Assembly: GCF_000327385.1 (NCBI RefSeq)
Contig: NW_008707688.1
Span: 62,126 to 126,125 of the forward strand
DNA: 64,000 nt
DNA from: Lottia gigantea
Lineage: Eukaryota > Mollusca > Gastropoda > Lottiidae
Reading direction: 5' to 3'
The notes under the pieces were generated by a model. The model was not told the origin of the DNA. It made no database searches and saw only the letters and a list, made by a program, of their open reading frames with translations. The stretch's first letter is position 1, and each line of letters starts with the position of its first letter. The position numbers and the translations under genes are program-made. Positions 35,901-50,000 of this stretch are shown here, piece after piece.

Positions 35901-36664
35901 CTCTCTTGTTACTGAAGATATGCCTTTCAGTCATTTAAGTACTACATAAGTGATACGCTCTTTAACCGTACCAGACCAGCACAGCTCGAGATAATACCTT
36001 TAGATATTTTAAACCGGCTTTTTTTCTGTCTGTGATCCATTTAAAGAGAGTCTGACATGAAAAAGGCAAATCTCTTCACCCGGATAAAAGAGTAGGCTGT
36101 ACAAATTTATCATAATTGCGCACTGCATTGCATTGTGTGTTTTCATTCGCCGAATCACATTGAAAAATGTCGATGTAAAGCTCGAGTTTTCTTATGAACT
36201 GTTTTGTGAACCTTTTGACAAGGATGCCGCGGACAAATCAGTGAAAAGTGGCATCAGGTATTCGGTAATGTAAGCATAAGGCGACATTCTGTCACAGAAA
36301 TTACTATAGTGCCTCAAATGAAAAAATCTTTTGGATATGGACTCGGGGGAGATTAGTCTGACTGAATACGCTTTATGTCAGCACTGTCGTAAAAACCACG
36401 TAGACGAAGATTTCTGTTCTAATGTATTAAAAACAGAAAAACTCAAGGGGATTTTATTTTCTCTTAACTTTCAAACATTACACGTCTAGGTAAATTAGAT
36501 TTTCAAATGTTAAGCCTGTATTTGTCATTTCCTTCATAAAACAAAAATACTACGGTATGTAACCAATTATACGGGAAAGAAAATAAATCATATATGGCAA
36601 TATTGATTCGCTTTCCATATATGATTAAAGATTATGTAAGATTCACTGGCATTTCAAGTAATAA

Positions 36665-36790
36665 TTAGTTCGGCGCTACCAATCTAATAAAAATTAGATT
36701 AAAAATTCGTTTGTAATATGGAGACAACCAAGATAAAAAAGGAAAGATCCGAAATTGTAATGTAATTTGAATTACGTTGGGGACTAGCAA
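36665..36790. mobile_element. MITE with AATCTAATT-type inverted repeats (diverged copy)
   Basis: Carries AATTAGATTAAAAATTCG and CGAAATTGTAATGTAATT facing each other; core replaced or diverged. Confidence 0.5.
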
Positions 36791-37370
36791 ATAATTGTAA
36801 TATATTCGGTTTTAATATATTTTATTCATTTTAACTACGCATATATAATTTTTACAGCATTTAATTAGATGTAAATAGCCCATATGGAGCCGAATGACTT
36901 ACGGATGACGAAACTTGAAGCTGATGATATGATATATAACGTGTATGTCTTAGAAGACTATACATTGGTTCCAGTAGAACTGTCTGCAATGTAATGCTTC
37001 ATTGGAAACATTAAATGCAACATATTTTCAAGTGGAAAGACAATGAAGATATCAATGAAAACCATGCTTATGGCAAAACAATGAGTGAATTTCGATTTTT
37101 ATTCCACTTCATTTTTTCTATCGTATAAACAGTATTTTTTCATGCTTTCTGTATTTGTAAATGCTCCCACGAATGAAAATAATTACCACCTACTGGAAGT
37201 TGTGGTTCATTTTAAAACATTATATCGACTGTATTGACTGAATGTCAATTTATGCAAGTTTTATTTTGTTACGCATCAATGGGATAGGAAAGGGTAAGGT
37301 TACCAGTTATAAAACACATTCTATAGCAATTTGAGCGTATACAAAAGTTGTATATCCTCAATGATAGATT

Positions 37371-37605
37371 GTGCGGATGGTCTGAAAAAAAGTGATGTTG
37401 GGATGCTTGGACCCATTGTATATCCTTCTCCTATTCGGATGTGTGCGGATGGTCTGAAAGTAATATTGGGTTGACTGGACCCCGTTGTATGTTCTCACTT
37501 ATCTTTCTGTTGTTACATAATAAATTATTATGCAGATGACGTGAAAGTGATGTCGAGTTGACTGGAACCCGTTGTATATCCTCACTTATCCTTCAATCGA
37601 TTGTG
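37371..37605 (+). repeat. Three-unit tandem repeat (units about 72-88 bp)
   Basis: Units begin near 37371, 37443 and 37531. Each carries GATG(G/A)(T/C)(C/G)TGAAA, then TTGACTGGA(C/A)CCCGTTGTAT in the last two and a diverged form in the first. Confidence 0.6.
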
Positions 37606-38249
37606 TGATGATTGGATAATTATTCTGATTTTCAGTACTAATTGTAATTGTCCAAAAGTTCAAGGTATGATCTATACTCGACTTATGCCTTATGAAAGAA
37701 AATATGTGAATGTTTGTCGGTTGATACCAAGGTAATGGTGACCCGTATTGAATTCGGTGATGATCAGATTTTGTTTTCATTGATTACCACTTGTCATTTG
37801 GCATACAAGGGCCGATCTACATGTTTATGTCAAAATAAGGGAGATCCCTGTCGATTTTCGGGACGAATGTAACCACAGGATTTTGCTCTGAAACAAAGCT
37901 AGCGTTGAATACTTTGGTGTTCTACAGGCTTTTATCTTGATCTAACTTGTAGGCGTATTCCAAGCTTTGTGTGGCTATTTTTGATCAGTCGATTTATCAA
38001 AGGATTCCAATTCCATTGTCTCGGTATGTGCATATTTAAACATAAGTGATAATTTAACACTTGAGTTGGTATAATAAATAGAAGTGCTAAAACGCTAAAA
38101 TGTAACAGATTGCGCGTAGGCGTTTAATAATGCCAATGATCAACAATCTATTTTGTTAATGAAAAAAAATAATGACATAGCATAGTCAGTATCGAAACAC
38201 CATTGTGTCGCTTCTAATCTGTAACTCATTCCATGACTTCTCGAGAGCA

Positions 38250-38290
38250 GTAGCGGCGTCAGTCTCCAAAGACGGGTACAAATTGGTTTA
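38250..38290 (+). repeat. Short fragment of the 'cagtggcgg' family
   Basis: AGTAGCGGCGTCAGTCTCC and GGGTACAAATTGG. Confidence 0.4.
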
Positions 38291-41200
38291 CCAACAAAAA
38301 CATTAAAAAATAGAATTGATTAGGTCCGTTCTCATTACATATGTTGGTGCAAAAACGTATAGGAATCATATTTTTATATGTTGGAAAGTTTGGGTACAAA
38401 AGTTCTGAGCCCGAATTATAAACGCCCTATGAAGTCTTGTATGCGCCATATCTTCTGAGATATCTCACCAATTTAATTCATCACTCTGATCTAACAGTGT
38501 TATATTTATGTGCAATTTGACCTTAATAGCTTCCTTAACTAAAAGAGTAATTAACAGTGGCAAGAAGACGCTATTCCAGTATGTAATAATATTAAAACCA
38601 TTATTATCTACCTACTAAACTATTATTAACTTGAGTACAAATGTCATCAATACTTGATTTATTATTATTGTCCATGTTTAGTCGCCCTGACAACCGTCGA
38701 CAAATTGTCTTGCTTTATCAACGTAATCACACAAAATATTCATTTTATTGTGTCATTTACGAGAATGAAAAATGAAATATATTCAAAAAGTTCGATTATT
38801 TTGTGTTTTAGTGTTAATGAAGTGCCAGTCTGCTTAAAAGCCTCAGGGCTTAAAATTAGTGTGTTATAGATTTATAAATTAGTTTCAAATTATTTCATTT
38901 GTAAAATTGTCGTCTGATAGCGATAACATATTCAATTATATATCAAGGGATATTGTTGTGAAATGGATATAAAAAATTTAAAACTTTGATGATATTTTCA
39001 TATGAAAGAATGTGGTAAAATGTTGACAATTCAAACCTGATTGTCTATGTGGAAATAAAGAAAGTTGGCACTTTTTGGACGTTTACGAAAACGATTTTTA
39101 ACTCATTACCAGACAACGAAAATGGTTTTTAACCAATTACAATGATATTATGTCACTGCTTCACAAGGATTGTTGATATATCCATTATCTACTGAATGAA
39201 TATTGGTTTAATTTCTAGAAAACGTGATAATAGTATGGAACAGGATTGTGTAAGCATGGAAGCAGCTAGTTTTTGGTTTGGTACTTACATTAAATGAACC
39301 TGACCAAATTGTATTCCGGTGATTTTAGTATGAAAAAATAAACTTTGTTGACGTGTCGGATTCATAGTACCTTGATACTCGGTTTTACAAAGTTGCCTGT
39401 ATTGTGATTTAGTATGGAACTCAAAGGAATATTCTTTTTTTTATATCCATATTAAACATATATAAAGAAATTTTAAGAAAAGATGTGAAACTCTCGATTA
39501 TTCGTACAGAAATATTGTTCAATATCAGGCGGAAATAAATTGGTAATCAGAGAAGAAAGCTATGACGTAATTCTATAATCAAATTCCGTAAAAGTTCAAA
39601 TATGAAGCTGTGTTAAGCTTCTTGTCTTTAATTATTACACACGAGAGGATTAAAAATTGTATAAAGAAGAATGCAGATTGAATATTTAACTCTCACAGGT
39701 AAGGTAAATCACAAATAATTGGTCAGTATGGGAATTATTAAGTAAGGTATACTTTTAGTAATAGCGGTCGTGTTGATCTCCTTACGGTCCGAATTATACT
39801 GTCGAGATAAAACCTTCTGCGTCATGTCTTCGTACAGCATAGTTCAGATAAATCCTGCTCACGATCGTAGTGTCATGACTACTGATGATTAAGTTCGTAA
39901 TTCTTCATAGTAAGTGGTTCATTCTCAGTCGGCTTGTTTGACATCATTGGTTTTTCAAAAATTCCTGATTGTTGATTGCCCGATTGTCTAAGACATGATG
40001 GTTCTTACTTCGGAATCCTACTTTCGATGCCGTAGTTTGCACAGTCTACCGAGAAGCTACAATCGCAATAGCTTGAATTTAACAAGTATACAAACCAACT
40101 ATATTGGCACCAGGCATTGAGACGGCTATTTCACCAGTTTTACAATTCAATTAATAGTGATAATACATATTGGAAAATGAAATTATTTCTTTTGTAACAC
40201 GTTAGACATCTTGTCTGCAACACTCCTAAAGACTATTCAAACTCGTAGTCAAGAATTCCAACATGGACACTGCTAAAAGATCTTTATAACATGTGAAGAA
40301 GGATTCATGTGGCTTTCTATGTCTATCTAAGATAAAAGATATTAAAAGTTAAAATATTGTTATGTATTTTGTATTTATGTCAATCTATAATTAGTTATCA
40401 GAGCGTTCAGGTTACATTAACTCTACAAATAATTCACCAGCTGTTTCATTTTCAACACATCCATTTGATTTAAAGACGTCAATTCGCCTGGTTTTCTAAC
40501 TGGCGTGGGTTCTTCAAGGTGCACAAAATTTTTATTTCACTATTCTCCATCTCCTTTTTCTACCATTCTTATTTAGTGTGTAATATTGAGTAAGAATGAC
40601 AGGTGTAGTGCCGAACGGTACGTACTACTCTAAACACCTGATACCACTTTTCATTATGATATACACCCACCTTAATTTGGCTAAATTTTGGGTATTTTTA
40701 GGGTATCGTTTGCGATTCCAATCGTTAGTCCTTTTTTCTTTATTCTGACTTACAATAATAAATGGGATCAAAATTCATAGAAATTGATTTTTTATCGATG
40801 TATATCATGTGATTTCTGTCAACTGAATCAGGGTGGCATTGAAAGATCCTGATTTCTTGAAAGTATCGTCGAACGTGATAGTCATATTGGTTCTAGAATA
40901 TTACATTTAAGAATGTGAACACCAATTTAATTAATGAACTATCAAAGTTGCGAGCATTTTTTTCTATAGACACCCTGCTCGTATAGAACGATAACATTTA
41001 AATTTCAGCAAGTCCAACTATCGCCAATATTTCCCTAATTTCCCAAAGATCAACGCCTGTGTGGCAGTTGTGTTCGACAAGGAGAAAAAGACTATGAATA
41101 AATTTTATCGTGTTAAGTCGTTTTGTCAGATTTTTGAAAGACGAGAACGACAGCAAACATGGAAATATTGCCAATACATTATGCCTCTAGTCATCTGACC

Positions 41201-41479
41201 ATTAGGATTTCTTTTATATATTCGGCACCTCCTGGCAGAATGCCTGCGCTTTCTGCGAAAAATTCTCCCACTATTTGAAAATGAGTCAGAAATTTTCATC
41301 AGCATTTGTACTTTAACTTCCAGATTAAAGATCCACCTACACAAAACTCCTCAAGAATTATACTAAACCATTAATTATGTAATAAAGAACATGATTTAGC
41401 AAGTACACACCTGTTTCTTACATGGCTAACTTCATTTGAGATTAATTTTTTATATATAATCGATACTGAACTTATACTC

Positions 41480-41775
41480 TTTCATTCATTATTTCTTAAA
41501 AGAAAGTTTCTACCTTAACAAGACAGTGTATATTCATCAGTTACCAGGTGTCATGAAAGAATAGAATCTGTATATAAGACGATATATCCATTAAACTAAA
41601 TAATTATTAAAACACGTTTAATGAATTATAACTTAGTTTTATGGATTATTGGATTATAAAGGGAATCTGTTGTATAGTTATGACACCAGATAAGTCCACT
41701 GATGAACAAAGACTCATTTTGGCCAAATTAAAAATTTAATTTTTTGGTCATCCTAAGAGGTAGAATACCTTATAC
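41480..41775. repeat. Copy of a long-inverted-repeat MITE family
   Basis: Shares TATTCATCAGTTACCAGG, TAAGACGATATATC, ATTAAACTAAATAATTATT and GTCCACTGATGAA with 62691-63034, then the CATCCTAAGAGGTAG terminus. Confidence 0.65.
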
Positions 41776-42699
41776 TTTTCCTGACTGATATACTTCAATA
41801 AAATTTACCATGATAATTCGGATTGTGCAAATACCACATGTATTATCATCAAATATAAGTAATAGTTTATTAACATGTGGACTTGCATTTCTATGGGAGC
41901 ATTTTTTAATTATTTTTGTCCTCAGGAATCTTGCATAAAGGTATTTCTGGTTATTCATGTAAAACAACCAAACCCGATATCCTGAAACAATAGTTTAATA
42001 AAAGGTACCGATTTTGGGAATTCACAGTTTTGGTAGACAGCTGCTTGCTAAAGCCAATGAAATTCGGTTAATCTGGTGGATTTTACAGTTGTAGCCAAGG
42101 TATCGTAACTCAAGATAACCTTTGGATAAACATTAGAGCTCTTCAGTACTAAATAGGAAACTCGTAATATTTCCTCTATTTTATGGGCCAGTGTATCACT
42201 AGGATTTCCATCACTATTGGCCTCTAATACGAATTTATGACTTTAATAGTACTTGTTCGTGTAAGCTTGATTTATAACCTACTTATAGTCATTACAACTT
42301 ACTAATTCGATTATCTTTCTAAACAGTTTATTTGACGTGGAAAAACTCCCAAAGGTTAACTTGATTATGTTAGATTTATGTATTTGGTCTCCAATTTTCC
42401 AGTTTCATAAGGTTATGACGTAGTGCCGATCATGCGACAGTAATTAAAAAAGTGCGTCGAAAAATAAAATATTCATTGCTTGTAAATTGATTGTCTGTTA
42501 TCGTTAGTGAAGTATTTGATAATAATTTTCATGCAACCCACACTTCTTTTGATGAAATAAGTAATGGAAATGATCAACAGTTGTTGACAGAAGTACAAAT
42601 TAGTTCCCAATTTCATTTACCATAAAAAAAAGATGTGTGAGGATGCGGAGCAGGGACAGCTGACAATATGGGTCTTTAGTTTTGGACATTGTCGTCGAC

Positions 42700-42895
42700 C
42701 AGTGCGATTGGAATCAACCATCCAGCTGATTTCAGTAGTTACTATATTCGATCAATTTCTGGGTGTGAGCTCTTTGTTCATGCCGTCTCAATCTGATTGA
42801 AATTAGATTATAATTTCGTTATTATGTTTGTCGTTCTGCAATGACGAAACGAAATTGTAATCTTATTTTAATTAGATTTATACCGTCTGCGACTG
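42700..42895. mobile_element. MITE with AATCTAATT-type inverted repeats (copy, reverse orientation)
   Basis: Reverse complement of the 25550-25770 copy over most of its length, including GGAATCAACCAT, AATTTCTGGGT, GAGCTC and the paired ATTAGATTATAATTTCG arms. Confidence 0.65.
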
Positions 42896-43916
42896 ATCCA
42901 GTGAGATACTTTAAATTGCCGACCAACATAATTCATATGTATTGGGGTAAAAACGTTTACTAATCATATTTTTAAATTTGTTAGTAGGTTAGTAAAGTGT
43001 AAATGTTAGCTTATCTGGAAGTACTTCCGGTTTCCTGCTGTCGAAGGAGCTGATTTGCAAAGAGTGTCTACTGCTTCTGACGAAACAATAAACCGAAAAA
43101 GAATAGATTAAAGCCACTGTCCAGACAATATATTATCAATCATTGCACACATAATAGCGTTATCTGTCTTCAAACAAGCAGGAACGTATAACTTGAATTA
43201 GTGACATCAATGGAATAAAACTGGATCAAATGAATTGTAAAAGCAAATATGTAACGCTGTAGGTATATATTATCGATTTACAGATAATGAATTTCAATTC
43301 CATCTCATCAATGTTTTTTTTAATGTTATTCTCTAGCTGACTTTTAGTGGTTATGAATTATACATTATCATTGGACCCCATAGAGATTTTTTACAAACTG
43401 TAGCCAACAGCCGTAATCAACTTTGTTATACAATTTTAATGCTAAAATATGTTAGGATCATTGATCTGAACAAATTACTATTCGATTAGTAAGGGGAAAA
43501 ATGTGTCGTATGTGTCTGACTGCTTTTGTTATATCTAGGCTTGAAATTTAACCAATGATTTGGACAGTGGGTCAACTGGATGAGTTGGGGTTTGTGGACT
43601 GCAGTTGGTTAGTTCCCACTCCCCCGGAATTTTATTTTTTTAGACCCCTCAATTTAATGCCTTAAAGATTTAAAATATTTTCAGCCTTTATTTCACTATT
43701 TTATGTATTGCTGGTTGCTTAAGTTTGATTATAATTGTTGTATATGTTGTTTTTAAATATTGTATTTGTTTTTTAGAGTTGGGGACCATGTCAACCAGTC
43801 CCTGTGGCAGCCTGGGATTGGTCAAGTTTATGAATTTTGGGCTTCGGGGTTCAGTTCTATAAACTGATAGTGTACATATTTCTTTCTAAAAGGCTCTAAC
43901 ACTTTGTTGAATTAAA

Positions 43917-44522
43917 CCCCTCTCCCCACCATCACAATCATTTTTTGTACTTCTGTATAGTAAAGCTTGATAATCCAATAAACCCCTCTCCCCACCATCA
44001 CAATCATTTTTTGTACTTCTGTATAGTAAAGCTTGATAATCCATTAAACCCCTCTCCCCACCATCACAATCACTTTTTTGTACTTCTGTATGGTAAAGCT
44101 TGATAATCCAATAAACCCATCTCCCCACCATCACAATCATTTTTTGTACTTCTGTATAGTAAAGCTTGATAATCCAATAAACCCCTCTCCCCACCATCAC
44201 AATCATTTTTTGTACTTCTGTATAGTAAAGCTTGATAATCCATTAAACCCCTCTCCCCACCATCACAATCATTTTTTGTACTTCTGTATGGTAAAGCTTG
44301 ATAATCCAATAAACCCCTCTCCCCACCATCACAATCATTTTTTTGTACTTCTATATAGTAAAGCTTGATAATCCAATAAACCCCTCTCCCCACCATCACA
44401 ATCACTTTTTGTACTTCTATGATGAAGATGGGTTATCAAATAAACCCCTCGTCCCACCATCACAACCACCTTTTTGTACTTCTATGATGAAGCTGGGTAA
44501 TCCAATAAACCCCTCTCTCGCC
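43917..44522. repeat. 66-bp minisatellite, about 9 units
   Basis: The unit begins CCCCTCTCCCCACCATCAC, continues with TTTTTTGTACTTCTGTA and ends TTGATAATCCA(A/T)TAAA. The first seven or so units are almost identical; the last two, from about 44410, have diverged and contain TATGATGAAG instead. Because 66 is a multiple of three, open frames persist on both strands (up to 111 codons); these have no other sign of coding. Confidence 0.9.
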
Positions 44523-45975
44523 TCACAGACCAACTCGGGAGTAATATGATAAATCAGTTTGGATATAATTGAAGATAGAAATAATTCGAGAGATGTCCAT
44601 TATCAGGGACAGTGATTTGATTTGCAGAAGAATTGGAGACACTTTCATGATAAATTGACAAAATAATCTGTTCAATAAATTGATTTGATTTCCTCGGACA
44701 TGGAGTGAGTCTGTCTGATATAGGATGGAAGTTTTTAATATTATCTGATTAGTATCCAACGCCATGGTTCGCCATTTTCAGGGGTTGATTTGAGTCTTGT
44801 AAATAGTCTTGTAAATTTAGAACTGCACGAAAATCGCATAATCCCTTCAAACATAACACAAAATTGAAGATATTGCCATTTTAACTTTCAAAAACAGATG
44901 ATTATGGATAAAGGTGGACTTGAAAGCTCGAATTTCTACGGTGAGCTGTAAACACTGTAACTGATTAGCTTAGAGAAATAAAACCCCGTTCCGGAGAATG
45001 AAGTGCAATTGGTCAAACGGATGGCAAAAGTGACCATTTTCTCAACATTTGGGGAAGGACTAATAGGACGTTATTCAAAAACTCCATTTTGTTTGATGAC
45101 CGTCTCGAGGTTAAAGTATGTTGATTGATAGAAAACATTCGTATCTTGTCTAGATTTTGATGTTATAAAATATGAAATCTGTGTAGAATGATGAAAGAAA
45201 AAGTCGGATGCCATGGCCGGAAGATTTTACCAATAATACATTTATTAAAGCCATTTTAATTGGTTAATTATATGCGTTTATAAATGTCATTAAGGGTTTA
45301 TTCACGTTTATTCCTTTCAGAAGGCCTCTGCTGCTAAACAAGGAAATGTCAAATTATTACATAACACAATATGATAGTTTTGAAATGTCTTATTTATCAA
45401 TTTTGAAATTCCAAATGGGTTGTTGAATGATTTTCGCAATGCAAGCCACATTATTTGTCAATATGATACTCCGTAGCGAATGTTTCATTTCTGTTCCTCT
45501 GATAGTCGGGTTCGTTTAGCAATACGGCAACAGCATTGTGATCGATGAGTTTCCAATGACAATTATAGATTCATATCTCTGGCCAACATATTGCCTAGAT
45601 ATAACTAGTATTCTTGATAGGAAGTTAATATCGGTACCGGAATATACTGATAAACCCTTATCTCTGAGACCTTCTATTTCATGTTACAATTATACCCAAT
45701 TATAAATGTGAAGTATTTAATTGCTGGTAATTCACTGTCAGACTGATTTGTGCCACAAGATCGAATAGTTTCCCGTTTCCTTAGTTTCAATGGTATAGTT
45801 CTTAAAGATATCAATGCCACAACCTGTCATTATTCATGCGTTTATTTTATTCACTATAAAATTTTTCTTTTGAACTTTTTCTTCGTCAAAATGTTTTAAG
45901 AATTTTTGCAAATGACTACGGCCGAATCCTATTTTATTTGGTTATGGCTTGTAAACCATCCAATGTTCAAATTAA

Positions 45976-46305
45976 GAAGTCAAGTTCATAAATGTCTAGA
46001 AGTCAAGGTCATAAGAGACAAGAAATCAAGGTCATAAGAGACAAGAAGTCTAGGTCATAAGTGCCCTAAAGTTAAGTCATAAGTGACTAGAAGTCAAGGT
46101 CATAAGTGACTAGAAGTCAAAAGTGACAAGAAATCTACGTCCAAAGTGACAAGAAGTCAAGGTCATAAATGACAAGAGGTCAATGTCATAAGTGACAAGA
46201 AGTCAAGGTCATAAATGACAAGAGGTCAAGGTCATGAGTGACTAGAAGTGGAGGTTATAAGTGACTAGAAGTCAAGGTCATAAGTGACATGAAGTGGGGG
46301 CAATG
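45976..46305 (+). repeat. 22-bp minisatellite carrying TCAAGGTCA motifs
   Basis: About 15 units of AGAAGTCAAGGTCATAAGTG plus AC. The nonamer TCAAGGTCA is exact at 46003, 46026, 46094, 46157, 46203, 46226 and 46272, with further one-mismatch copies. This nonamer is the known extended half-site for monomeric nuclear receptors of the SF-1/FTZ-F1 and ERR type. Function is not shown. Confidence 0.85.
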
Positions 46306-46994
46306 AAAGAGGAAGTTGTCTTTCTCTAAGATATTACTGCTCGAATTTAATTATTTATAAACTTTCCATTTCGGCTTCACCTGGAACAGTTTGAAAGTTT
46401 TTAGGGGATATTTGTAACTGTGTTTTAAAGTCCTGAGCAAAAAATATATTAGTGGTAGGCCTGACAAACAACACTTAGATAAAAAGATTCTTTTCCAGTT
46501 ATCGCCCCTAATAATTATTTGCTTTTTATATTATATGACCGTTTTTATTTCTATTAATTTACTAATTAGGTTTCCCAAGTAAGCAGAAGCCCTTACAGAT
46601 TCGTCATACAACGATCCATTACATAATGATAGTGAATATGATATATAAAGTTATATAAATTATTAATACTTAATCTTATCAGTCGAATCTATAGTAATAT
46701 TATATATTCGTTTAGCTTCAGGATTATTTCCTCTAAGTAATCAAAGGCATAATACACTACATAAAATGGAATATATTGTGAAATCAAATGAAGCTTCTGA
46801 TCGTTATTTTATTAATGACGATGTTTAACGTCATGCTGCTGCCAATGCGGAAAATTATCCCGGACATTGGCCTACTAGTCTTTATGCAACTGTAGATGAA
46901 TAAACAACATTTGACATTTTTCATCTGAACTGAGGAAACCAAGTTGACATATTGGAAAACATACACAAACTCTTTGACATCAGAGAAATAGGCC
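46306..46994. other. Gene-free stretch
   Basis: AT-rich, nothing recognised. Confidence 0.35.
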
Positions 46995-47072
46995 TGGTTC
47001 TGTAGCACAATCGGTTAGGGTGTTGGAATCTTGACGTGACGCCATTTGCTTGGTTACGTCGAACTGGGGCCT
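46995..47072 (+). repeat. tRNA-like SINE head (decayed)
   Basis: TTCTGTAGCACAATCGGTTA resembles the 5' end and A box of a tRNA-derived promoter. A B-box-like GGTTACGTCGAAC follows at the right distance but with extra bases. A functional tRNA is unlikely because the cloverleaf does not close. Confidence 0.45.
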
Positions 47073-50000
47073 TATTATCGAAAACTTCACTAAATTAAAA
47101 TTCAGATTTTAAGAAATATAGATTGGATAAAGGAACTGCATTCAAAATCAATTTGAGTGATTGCCCAATCAGATGACGAGAATACTAAACTTATCATGAG
47201 TAAAGTTTTTTATTTGAAAAGGCTTTTAAGAATTATTTTTCTAAAATACATGTTTCATAGGCTAAAGAATGACGTTATTTCGGTTGTCTTTGAAAGATTA
47301 ATTAATTAGTAATATTACGTGGATATAATCACTCATAACAATTCATAGGTAATATGTTTCTTAATTAATATTCTTAATGAACAACACTGGACTGTTCAAT
47401 ATTGTAAATATCTATATTTTTCATCAAATACCTTCCGGCTAACTACTCACTAATACACTATATCCTTCCGCAGTATTTTAACATATAGACTAATTACCAA
47501 TCTGGTTGTATAATTGCTTTTCGATTAGATATAATAATGTTGCCGGAGGCTATCTCTGACATTATCAGGATGAAGAACTTAATGCAAGTTATCAGCTTGG
47601 AATCCTTTTTCAGATCATTATGTCTCCAATTGCCAATGACGACATTCATTCTTAAAGAGAATCGTTCTGTACCATTCACTTCACGTCTGGCTTAATTTTG
47701 GCCACCCTTATACATCCCTGAGTTCACTTCCCTTCCTTTACCCAACTTATAGTTCGTGTGTAATTCATTTGACGTATTGTTTTTATCTCAGAAAGAAGTG
47801 ATAGTTTCTGTGGCAATTCTATGCATCCTTAGGTGGGATGCCGGGCCGAGCTGTGTTTTGTTTGGGTAGGACAAAGAGTACCTATATTTACCTCTCGATT
47901 TAACTGAGGACTGTTCCTTTATTTTTTCGCGTGTAAATATAAATCTAGCTACAAGAAGTACATCTTATAAGAAAACCAATCAAGCTAATGAAATTAACGC
48001 TATACACAGACAATTGAATTAAATTTTTATATTTTTTCGATAATCTGAATGAATAGGGTTGGCTCTATCGGTGTAGTGTTAGGGATATCCTTTGCTGGTC
48101 CACTGCATTTCTTTGGAATTTTTTATATGCAAAATATTGTTGTTAATTTTATTAATTTCACTATGTATCAAAGGTCAAATGTAGAATGGTTTTGTACAGC
48201 CTTTACATTGTAAAACAAATAACGAACATCGTACTTATACCTTGATGTTTACCAGCAAATACAGCCTAACATAGCCCTCGATAAAATGGCTGTAAACATT
48301 ATGGCTTTGTGCTCTGTGCTCTGTGCTCACAGACTTTCTGTCGAGGTCTCTGATTAGCAGTATTCATAGCGAACAGTCCAACAATTTGCTTTATTTACAA
48401 ACTGCCATGATACGAGAAAGGTAACTGCAGTCAAAGCATAAGTACTAAGTTCGTATATAGCTTGACATTATAAAAATGTGATGGGTGAAGATGATATAAC
48501 CATGACTAACTGTTGGATATATACGAATATGTACAATTAATTAGTATTGGATATCATCTCATACAGAAAGGAATTAGTTCTGGATCTAAACCAATAGCCT
48601 TTCCATTCTCAATGGAAATATATTTCATTTCAATAATGCATGTCGCTGTAAACGGTAATCTATTTAGAATTCAATAGATCAAGACGATTCCGTGTTATCA
48701 TTTATGCTCTCTATAATTATTCAACAGATCAAGTTCAAATTTCCGTTTATTCAGAAATCAGCGACTCCCAATTTCCTCTAGGATAGAAAAACCAGTGAAA
48801 TCTGGGGAACGATTACGACATCAGACTAGTTTATGTTCCAGAATATATTCAGCATGCGAACAAATAAATTATATTTCATTGTATACAGCCATTTGGTTTC
48901 CGTTTTCATGATTTGACTTTAGAACTGAGTGAAATATTCCGTGTGAAATTTCAGAGAGATTCGAATTCTTTCTCAATCGTATAGAACTGTCTAAGCAGAG
49001 TAAAAAAAATTTTGAATTTTTTTCTAACATTTTTAAAGATTTGATAAAAAATTAAGAATTTTCTAAGTGTACATTGTAAAGAAACACGTTTTCCTCCTGG
49101 AAATTTCAACCCAAAAAGTCACAAAAGGGGCTCTGTAAAAACAAATTTTGAAGAGATTATGTGGGCTTATGTTTATAGTTTTATCAACGCAAATACATTT
49201 TAAGAAAACCGTGCTAATTTGAGCTGGTTATTCCAACTCTCATAAAAATAATGGATTTAATTCAAAAAACTTTTTACTTTGCTCAGACAATAGGTGATTA
49301 TATCACAGTATATATAACGCTTACTTTACTCCAAAGTTTTTTTCATTCTTTATTTGACATTTAAATTCAGCGTACAAGAATGTTGCCATTTCTCACCATT
49401 CTTTTAGTCTCATTTAACTCAGTGCTGCAGAAATCGTTGGCTTTTCAATTTATATATGAGAAGTCAAGTGTTGTCATTTTGCATGTTCAATTTAATTCTC
49501 TTCTGACGATAATTGTTATAAGGTTGCCTATTGTAGTGAGGTTATTTTGATATTATCACGACCTTGAATATGCTTGCAAGCTGAGATCAAACATCCAGTG
49601 CCTACCATAACTACTATAACTACCATAACAAAACTATACAGGCCACTCATCTTGCCATTGTGCAATCTATTTTTTGATATAAATTTTGAGATAATCCTTC
49701 GTAATTGACAGTGATTCGGTTGACTTGGAAGAGGTGTCTAGACATAAACCACGGCCCTGTGTGTTTCTCAGTTAAAGATCTCTCGACAGTGGGAAACCGA
49801 AAAAGAATAGGCTTTGTCACTGTCCTCTCATTGTACACTGCATGGTGTTTCAGATGGCCTTAGTAGGCTACTCCTCCACACACCAAAGGAAAATAAAGTG
49901 TGCCTGTTAATATTGTTCAAGAGTAGAGGTTGAAAAGTTCCCGCAATGGTGTTCGCAGGTATCCCCCAGTATCAATGATTATAAGTTTTATCACCTTGGA

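Larger units (their letters stand above)
33046..43916. other. Large gene-free region (about 11 kb)
   Basis: No exon is supportable; the scattered short frames lack splice sites and motifs. Recognisable content is repeats listed separately (36665, 37371, 38250, 41480, 42700). It may be intergenic, or a long intron of the sushi-domain gene whose upstream exons are not in view. Confidence 0.4.

Noticed and set aside
43886-44549. Repetitive open frames of 68-111 codons on both strands
   Set aside because: They are readings of a 66-bp minisatellite whose unit is a multiple of three.
45976-46305. CRISPR-like array
   Set aside because: The units are tandem with no unique spacers, and the genome is eukaryotic; it is a minisatellite.
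46995-47072. Possible tRNA gene
   Set aside because: An A box is clear but the B box is interrupted and the cloverleaf does not close; better seen as a SINE head.
49380-49550. Signal-peptide-like frame MLPFLTILLV as first exon of the sushi gene
   Set aside because: No convincing phase-1 donor follows and the frame closes after about 56 codons; kept only as a weak candidate.
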